Source: Desulfotignum sp032250905
Lineage (GTDB): Bacteria > Desulfobacterota > Desulfobacteria > Desulfobacterales > Desulfobacteraceae
Direction: 5' to 3'
DNA: 55,284 bases
Assembly: GCA_032250905.1 (NCBI GenBank)
Contig: JAVVEQ010000018.1
Coordinates: forward strand, 1-55,284
Part shown: positions 50,162 through 55,284 of the stretch, piece after piece
Layout: the number at the start of each line of letters is the position of its first letter
Position numbering within the stretch: the stretch's first letter is position 1
The notes under the pieces: generated by a model
The model's database searches: none
Told to the model about the DNA's origin: nothing
What the model saw: the letters and a program-made list of their open reading frames with translations, nothing else
Made by a program: the position numbers and the translations under genes

Positions 50162-51484
50162 ATGATGCTTAAACAAAGGGCAAGGGAGATATTTGAAGCC
50201 GGGCTCCGGGCGGTGGCACCCGAGGCTTGTGTGGCAAAGTACCTGACGGTTTCAGGCAGCGGACTGCATGCCTTCGGCTCGGACATCGACCTGGACCGGA
50301 TCCGGCGCATATACGTCGCCGGGGCCGGCAAGGCATCGGCGGCCATGGCCAGTGAAGTGGAAAAAGTGCTGGGTTCCCGGATCCATGACGGGGTGGTGGT
50401 TACCAAATACGGGCACGGCCTGCCCCTGGATCATTGCCGGGTGATGGAGGCCGGCCATCCGGTGCCGGATGAAAACGGCATGGCAGGGGCAACGGCCCTG
50501 CTGGATCTGGTGTCGGGAGCCGGACCGGACGACCTGGTTCTGTGCCTGATATCGGGCGGAGCATCAGCCCTGACCCCGGCACCAGCTGAAGGCATCACCC
50601 TTGGGGACAAGCAGGAGACCACCCGGCAGCTTCTGGGGTGCGGTGCCACGATCCACGAGATGAACACCATCCGCAAGCACCTGTCAAAAATCAAGGGCGG
50701 GCAGTTGTGCGCCGCCGCAAACGGAGCCCGGGTGGTGTCGCTGATTTTGTCCGACGTGATCGGCGATGACCTGGATATCATCGGATCGGGCATGACAGCC
50801 CCGGATACCGGACATTTCAGGGACTGCCGGGCCATTCTTGAACGCCACCGGATATGGGATGCAATCCCTGAACCGGTCCGGAACCATCTCCTGGCCGGCG
50901 TGAACGGCCGGATCCCTGACACGCCGAAACCCGGGGATCCGATTTTTTCAAGGGTCTTCAACCAGGTGGTGGGCAGTCTGTCCGATGCCTTGTCTGCTGC
51001 GGCAACCAAGGCCAAACACCTGGGGTTCAGGCCGCTGGTGCTGTCATCCATGATCCAGGGAGAGGCAGGGGAGGCGGCCAAAGTGCTATGTGCCATCGCC
51101 GCCGAGACCCGGCGGTCCGGGAATCCGGTTTCTTCGCCCGCCTGCCTGCTGTCCGGCGGTGAAACCACGGTCACCCTCAGGGGAGCCGGCAAAGGAGGCA
51201 GGAACATGCAGCTGGCCCTGGCCGGTGCCATTGCCCTTCAGGGCACATCCGGGATCCTGCTCCTGTCCGCGGGCACCGACGGCACGGACGGTCCCACGGA
51301 TGCCGCCGGGGCGTTTGCCGACGGGAACACGGTATCCCGGGCACAGAATCTGGGCCTGTCTGCTGAAAAACACCTGAATGAAAACAACTCCCATCCCTTT
51401 TTCAAGGCACTGGATGATCTGATGATTACCGGCCCCACCCGCACCAATGTCATGGACATGCAGATCCTGCTGATTTCCGGGTAA
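50162..51484 (+). CDS. Glycerate 2-kinase (GckA/TtuD family, DUF4147 + MOFRL)
   Basis: 440 residues, GGGAG before the first of two ATGs. N-terminal DUF4147 domain: VAGAGKASAAMA, GVVVTKYGHG, EAGHPVPDENG, LCLISGGASAL, NTIRKHLSKIKGGQL, LILSDVIGDDLDIIGSG. C-terminal MOFRL domain: CLLSGGETTVTLRGAGKGGRN and LLSAGTDGTDGPTDAAGA. This class II kinase converts glycerate to 2-phosphoglycerate with ATP, linking serine, glyoxylate or C1-derived glycerate to glycolysis. Complete; the last four codons overlap nothing, but a degraded amidohydrolase lies directly downstream. Confidence 0.9.
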   Translation: MMLKQRAREIFEAGLRAVAPEACVAKYLTVSGSGLHAFGSDIDLDRIRRIYVAGAGKASAAMASEVEKVLGSRIHDGVVVTKYGHGLPLDHCRVMEAGHPVPDENGMAGATALLDLVSGAGPDDLVLCLISGGASALTPAPAEGITLGDKQETTRQLLGCGATIHEMNTIRKHLSKIKGGQLCAAANGARVVSLILSDVIGDDLDIIGSGMTAPDTGHFRDCRAILERHRIWDAIPEPVRNHLLAGVNGRIPDTPKPGDPIFSRVFNQVVGSLSDALSAAATKAKHLGFRPLVLSSMIQGEAGEAAKVLCAIAAETRRSGNPVSSPACLLSGGETTVTLRGAGKGGRNMQLALAGAIALQGTSGILLLSAGTDGTDGPTDAAGAFADGNTVSRAQNLGLSAEKHLNENNSHPFFKALDDLMITGPTRTNVMDMQILLISG

Positions 51485-51492
51485 ACAGCCGG

Positions 51493-51758
51493 GGTGATTT
51501 CCGCGGCATCGTCACCCCGGCCTTCATCGACCCCCATTCCCACATCGGAATGGAACGGCAGGGGGAACCGGTCTCGGAAACCGAAACCGATGACCACCGC
51601 ACCCCATTCGCGCCGCTGAACAACCCTTTGGACAGCATCTATTTCGATGACCGGGCCGGCTGGCCAGCCTGATCGTCTGGGACAGGGACCCGTTCCACTT
51701 GAGCGCCCTCCCCCTGGCGGTCCTGGCTGAAGGCCGGATCATCCGGGACCGGCGGTAA
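51493..51758 (+). pseudogene. Remnant of a metal-dependent amidohydrolase (head joined to tail)
   Basis: Right after the glycerate kinase, an open frame without start codon reads GIVTPAFIDPHSHIGME, the HxH metal site of imidazolonepropionase-type amidohydrolases, and on to FAPLNNPLDSIYFDD. In a shifted frame near 51655 the C-terminal end of the same family follows: ASLIVWDRDPFHLSALPLA, VLAEGRIIRDRR. The ~300 residues between are missing. A perfect 9-base inverted repeat (CCGGGGTGA/TCACCCCGG, 51489-51520) lies at its left edge. Not translatable as an enzyme. Confidence 0.65.
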
Positions 51759-51807
51759 TATTCCTTATCTGATCAGAACCGAAAATCTTTCAGAGCTGTT
51801 AAAAGAC

Positions 51808-54800
51808 CTAAACTACGGTTTCGGTAAAGGTCACTTTATCGGTAATCCGGTCTTCAGGCGCCAGGCGGGTGAGCTTCACCATTTCAAACCCGGTGACTTT
51901 GATGAACACATTGCCTGACATATCGGTCAGGGCCAGGTCATAGGTGTTGGTCTCCTCGCCGGATGCCTTTTTCCGGGTGATGCACAGATAGTCGGTGTGT
52001 TTTTCCACCGGAGCGAAAAAGTGCATGGATGCGATGCGGAAAGGCAGCACGGTCCGGGAGGTGGTGAGAAACTCCAGCAATCCGCCGGTCTGGAACATGG
52101 CATCCACCAGCACCGGGGCCGCCTGGAAATTCGGATCGGTCGCATCCTTGAAAAACGGGGCATCGGACCGGTCCGCCACAGTGGTGACCAGGGTTTTCCC
52201 ATCAAAGGAATTGATATCCGTGATGGTGCCGAACAGCCCGAACATGAACAACCGCTGGGGATGGTACACCAGGTCTGCCAGAGCCCCTTCCCAGGACACG
52301 GGAGAAAATTCGGGCAGATCCATGGTTTCGGGTGCCGGCCGTTCCTTTGCCAGGAAAAAATTCCCCTGGTAATGCTGTTTGGGATCCCCCATCACCTTGC
52401 CGTTCGGGGTTTTGAAAACCGAGCTGATGTCACAGGCAAACACACCCGGTGCCTTGCGGGTGCTGGAGATGATGATCTCCTTGGGCCGGCCCTTGAGCAG
52501 CTTGATGCCGTAAGGAATGGCAAAATCAGATACGCCCGTGACCACGGCCCCCTCCCCATCCAGGGCCGAAGCTGCCTCGGCCATGGTTTCAACACCCGTT
52601 GACCCTAAAAACAGCGGCACATCCCCCATGGTATGATCATGGAGAAACAGGTCATGATCCAGGTCCAGGACCCGGGTCCAGACGGCGGTGTCCTCGGCCT
52701 TGTGGGTCAGGTCTCCTAAAAACGGGAACGCCTGTGCCGGGGGGGTGCCCAAAAGGCCGTCAATGTCAAAGTCATAATCCAGGCCGGAAAACACCATCTC
52801 CGATTCGGTGGCATCCAGCAGGTCGGCCATGAAGAACTTCACTCCCTGGTCCAGGGGCAGAAACTGGATGCCCCGTTCTTCCAGCACCTTTTTCACCGTG
52901 GGGTTGGTGGCCATGCCCACCCCGCCCCAGGCGGTCCAGGCATAGACTTTGTACGTCCGTTCCGGATGCAGCTGTTTTTCTCTGAACAAGGCTTTGCCCA
53001 GAAAATCATTGGCTGCCGTGTAATCCACCTGACCCTGGTTACCGAACCGGGCCGTGACCGACGAAAAGGTGAACATATACCGGTAGTCCCGGTCTTCTGT
53101 GGCGGCCAGCAGGTTCCGCAGCCCCTTGACCTTGACATCCACCACCAGTTCAAACGCGTTGCGCTCCTTTTTGGGAATGAACTGGCTCATCTCCATGCCC
53201 GCCGCGTGGAAGATCCCGTCGATGTGTTCACACGCATCCACTGCCTTTTTGACCGCGTCATAATCGGTGACATCCGTGCAGATATATTCCACGGAAATAC
53301 CCCGGGACTTGAGAAACTCGAGGTTGGCAATGGACTGCCTGACCCGCAGGAGCCGGTCCAGGGCCTGTTTTACAGCCACCGGCTTTTCCCCGGGCATCTG
53401 GCTGCGCAGCAGCGCCATCAGGTCGGCTTCGGTGGCATCGGGAGTCAGCAGTGCCGGGTCTGTGGCATAGATATCGTTGATATCCAGGATCACCAGGTTG
53501 ACCTGATAGTCTGCCACCACCTTCTTGAGAATCTCATAGGTGATGCCCCCGGCGCCACCGGTCACCAGCAGGGTGTCACCGTCCGATACAATGGGCGTCT
53601 CCTTTCGGGCGGTTTCCGGATGCATGGACAGCACATACCGTTTCTTGTTTTTATATCCCACCTCGCACCGGGGGTCGTCGGACAGAAGTTCCGCCAGAAA
53701 CAGGTCCGCGATACGGGCCAGGCTCTTTTTAGGCTGTTTGTAAGAAAAATCCACCACCTTGACCCGGGTGTTTTCCAGCTCCTTGTTGGCGGTTTTGAGC
53801 AGGCCGCTCAGCCCGGCAGACAGCGGATGGATCTCTGCGCAGTCTGCCATATAGGGGAAGACCACTGAATCAAAGGAGAGGGTACCGATAAAGGTATCGG
53901 GCCGGTCCAGCTGATCATACAGGGTTTTGAGCAGCACAAACATGGATTTCACCGTGGTGTTCAGATCTTTGTCTGAAGCGAACTCCCGGTTTTTCCGGTC
54001 AAAATACGCATCCAGGGATGCCAGATGGAGATATCCCGTGATCCGGGGCCCGGTCCGGGCAAATGTCTCAATGGCTTTCTGGAATTCATCCAGATCCGAC
54101 AGATCGGCAATCACGTCCGCATCTTCTTCGCCCAGGGTGACGACCTCACCGCCCTGTTCCTGAATCCGTTCGATCACAGCCCGGGCAAACCCATGGGAAT
54201 CCAGGGATACCAGGAGCCGTTGCCCGGCAAAATCCGGCCGGCCGGGTCCCGGCATGTCTGCTTCATCCACCCGCACCACCAGGCGCTTGATGGGGGAAGC
54301 CGGGTCCGGGAACCGGTCGTCCGGTGTTTCCAGGGGTTCATCCTTTGTCGCTGCCAGGTCCTGAGCGACCGGTACGCCCGAGGGTTGCGTATCCGCAGAC
54401 CCGGTGGCCGTAATGGACTCTTCAAGCGGCTCCTGCGCTGCCGGTATCTTTGTATGGATATAGGCAGCCAGCTTTTCAATGGTATTCAGATCTCTGAGCC
54501 TCAGGTCATCCGGCACGGCAAACCCGAACCGGGTGGCCACCTTGCCGAAAATTTCCACCTGCTTGACGGTGTCGATCCCCAGGTCCGCCTCCAGGTCCAG
54601 GTCGTCTTCCAGCATGTCCGGGGTGTATCCGGTCTGGGCCGCGATCACCTCCTTGACCACGGCGGCAGTTTCATCTCCACCGCCTCCGGCACGGGTCACG
54701 ACCCGTTCGCCGGAATCCATGGTATGGGCCGCGGCCGGAACCGGGAAATCGGCTGTACCGGCCGAACCCTCCTGTTCAACGGTATCTTTCTCAGGCAGAT

Positions 54801-55284
54801 TGCCGGTACCTTCTTCCACCCCGGCACTGGCTGTTCCGGCCGTGTGTGCGGCCACATATTCGGCCAGTCTGGCAATGGTGTTCAGGTCCCGCAGCCGAAG
54901 ATCATCCGGCACGGCAAACCCGAAATGGGAGGCCACTTTACCGAAAATCTCCACCTGTTTGACGGTATCGATACCCAGGTCCGCCTCCAGGTCCAGATCA
55001 TCTTCCAGCATGTCCGGGGTGTATCCGGTCTGGGCCGCGATCACCTCCTTGACCTTGGCCGCCACCTGACCCGCAGCTGCCGTTCCGGTCACCACCCGTT
55101 CCCCCGAATCCATGGTATGGGCCGGGGCCACAGGCGTGGCAGACGCTGCCGGTGCCGAAGACCGGTCTGAAGCAGCAGCTTCCCGGGGTGCCCCGGATGA
55201 TGCCGCAGCAGGGCTGCCGCCGCCTGACCGGGCCGCCACATAATCGGCGAGTCTGGCAATGGTGTTCAGGTCCCGCAGCCGCAG
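51808..55284 (-). CDS. PfaA-like polyketide/fatty-acid synthase, 3' part: tandem ACPs, KR, DH-like domain
   Basis: At least 1158 codons, open to the right edge; the KS and AT domains expected upstream are outside. Three ACP units repeat about every 390 bases; the first is seen only as its end (LRLRDLNTIARLADYVA), the next two complete (GYTPDMLEDDLDLEADLGID and following). Both complete ACPs read LGIDTVKQVEIF, with Thr where the phosphopantetheine Ser stands in LGIDSIKRVEIL-type ACPs. Linkers repeat AHTMDSGERVVT. Then a PfaA-style KR (VTGGAGGITYEIL, FSSVTARFGNQGQVDYTAAN) and a C-terminal hotdog-like region (APVLVDAMFQTGGLLEFL). Such synthases make PUFA or other long acyl chains. Confidence 0.85.
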   Translation of the reverse strand: MRLRDLNTIARLADYVAARSGGGSPAAASSGAPREAAASDRSSAPAASATPVAPAHTMDSGERVVTGTAAAGQVAAKVKEVIAAQTGYTPDMLEDDLDLEADLGIDTVKQVEIFGKVASHFGFAVPDDLRLRDLNTIARLAEYVAAHTAGTASAGVEEGTGNLPEKDTVEQEGSAGTADFPVPAAAHTMDSGERVVTRAGGGGDETAAVVKEVIAAQTGYTPDMLEDDLDLEADLGIDTVKQVEIFGKVATRFGFAVPDDLRLRDLNTIEKLAAYIHTKIPAAQEPLEESITATGSADTQPSGVPVAQDLAATKDEPLETPDDRFPDPASPIKRLVVRVDEADMPGPGRPDFAGQRLLVSLDSHGFARAVIERIQEQGGEVVTLGEEDADVIADLSDLDEFQKAIETFARTGPRITGYLHLASLDAYFDRKNREFASDKDLNTTVKSMFVLLKTLYDQLDRPDTFIGTLSFDSVVFPYMADCAEIHPLSAGLSGLLKTANKELENTRVKVVDFSYKQPKKSLARIADLFLAELLSDDPRCEVGYKNKKRYVLSMHPETARKETPIVSDGDTLLVTGGAGGITYEILKKVVADYQVNLVILDINDIYATDPALLTPDATEADLMALLRSQMPGEKPVAVKQALDRLLRVRQSIANLEFLKSRGISVEYICTDVTDYDAVKKAVDACEHIDGIFHAAGMEMSQFIPKKERNAFELVVDVKVKGLRNLLAATEDRDYRYMFTFSSVTARFGNQGQVDYTAANDFLGKALFREKQLHPERTYKVYAWTAWGGVGMATNPTVKKVLEERGIQFLPLDQGVKFFMADLLDATESEMVFSGLDYDFDIDGLLGTPPAQAFPFLGDLTHKAEDTAVWTRVLDLDHDLFLHDHTMGDVPLFLGSTGVETMAEAASALDGEGAVVTGVSDFAIPYGIKLLKGRPKEIIISSTRKAPGVFACDISSVFKTPNGKVMGDPKQHYQGNFFLAKERPAPETMDLPEFSPVSWEGALADLVYHPQRLFMFGLFGTITDINSFDGKTLVTTVADRSDAPFFKDATDPNFQAAPVLVDAMFQTGGLLEFLTTSRTVLPFRIASMHFFAPVEKHTDYLCITRKKASGEETNTYDLALTDMSGNVFIKVTGFEMVKLTRLAPEDRITDKVTFTETVV
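54478..55284 (-). repeat. Tandem ACP-domain direct repeats
   Basis: The GGTRTTCAGRTC... start of the ACP C-terminal helix recurs at 54481, 54878 and 55261 (spacings 397 and 383 bases). Long stretches between, including the MLEDDLDLEADLGID coding part and the AHTMDSGERVVT linker, are nearly identical. This is a domain duplication within the synthase gene, and recombination between units is possible. Confidence 0.75.

Noticed and set aside
54478..55284. CRISPR-like regular repeats
   Set aside because: The repeat unit is ~390 bases, coding and in frame; these are duplicated ACP domains. No CRISPR array or cas operon was seen in the window.

Overview
The window looks like a chromosomal segment of a GC-rich, strictly anaerobic deltaproteobacterium, most likely of the Desulfobacteraceae (Desulfotignum/Desulfobacter-like). 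The evidence is a benzoyl-CoA reductase/2-hydroxyacyl-CoA dehydratase type cluster with its ATP-dependent activase, a cytoplasmic molybdopterin oxidoreductase operon rich in Fe-S proteins, a TauE/SafE permease, NtrC-type sigma-54 control and a PfaA-like polyketide/fatty-acid synthase. The genus is inference from gene content only.

Layout. 1-1200: AT-rich end with a partial membrane-anchored protein, a SHOCT lipoprotein and a small unknown ORF. 1374-7787 (+): one operon with a B12-type radical SAM protein, two 2-hydroxyacyl-CoA dehydratase-family subunits, their activase and an FAD dehydrogenase. 7788-8648 (-): orphan pstB. 8867-10759 (+): metallophosphatase and a Ser/Thr kinase-DUF1566 protein broken by a +1 frameshift. 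10748-12756 (-): a membrane protein and a TSUP permease separated by a long hairpin terminator. 13040-22231 (-): an eight-gene operon, in transcription order Mo oxidoreductase, 4Fe-4S subunit, GltD-like flavoprotein, small protein, 2Fe-2S/4Fe-4S protein, membrane protein, histidine kinase and NtrC-type regulator. Sigma-54 promoters lie before this operon and before the TSUP gene, suggesting that the regulator drives both. 22640-23395 (+): divergent IclR regulator. 23531-29102 (-): tRNA-Val(GAC), a secreted protein, polyprenyl synthase, rimO and htpG. 29294-33939 (+): hotdog thioesterase, a three-sensor diguanylate cyclase and an SprT-like/DUF2786 protein.

34165-44897 is an accessory region. 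It holds a decayed nucleotidyltransferase gene, a four-gene minus-strand operon (unknown 283-aa protein, two BrxC/BrxD-like P-loop ATPases, and a 1992-aa protein fusing an SF2 helicase, a Cas4/RecB-like Fe-S nuclease and an SF1 helicase), and a decayed toxin-antitoxin pair. The operon is the best candidate here for an undescribed system, probably nucleic-acid based defence. 44919-49426 (-): RND efflux pump and its adaptor. 49427-51807: gene scars around a small conserved protein and a glycerate 2-kinase. 51808-55284 (-): 3' part of a PfaA-like synthase (tandem ACPs, KR, DH-like) whose two complete ACP domains carry Thr where the phosphopantetheinylated Ser is expected.

Several remnants (34165-34871, 44581-44897, 49451-49706, 51493-51758) keep recognisable gene ends but have lost the middle, which points to repeated deletion in the right half of the window.
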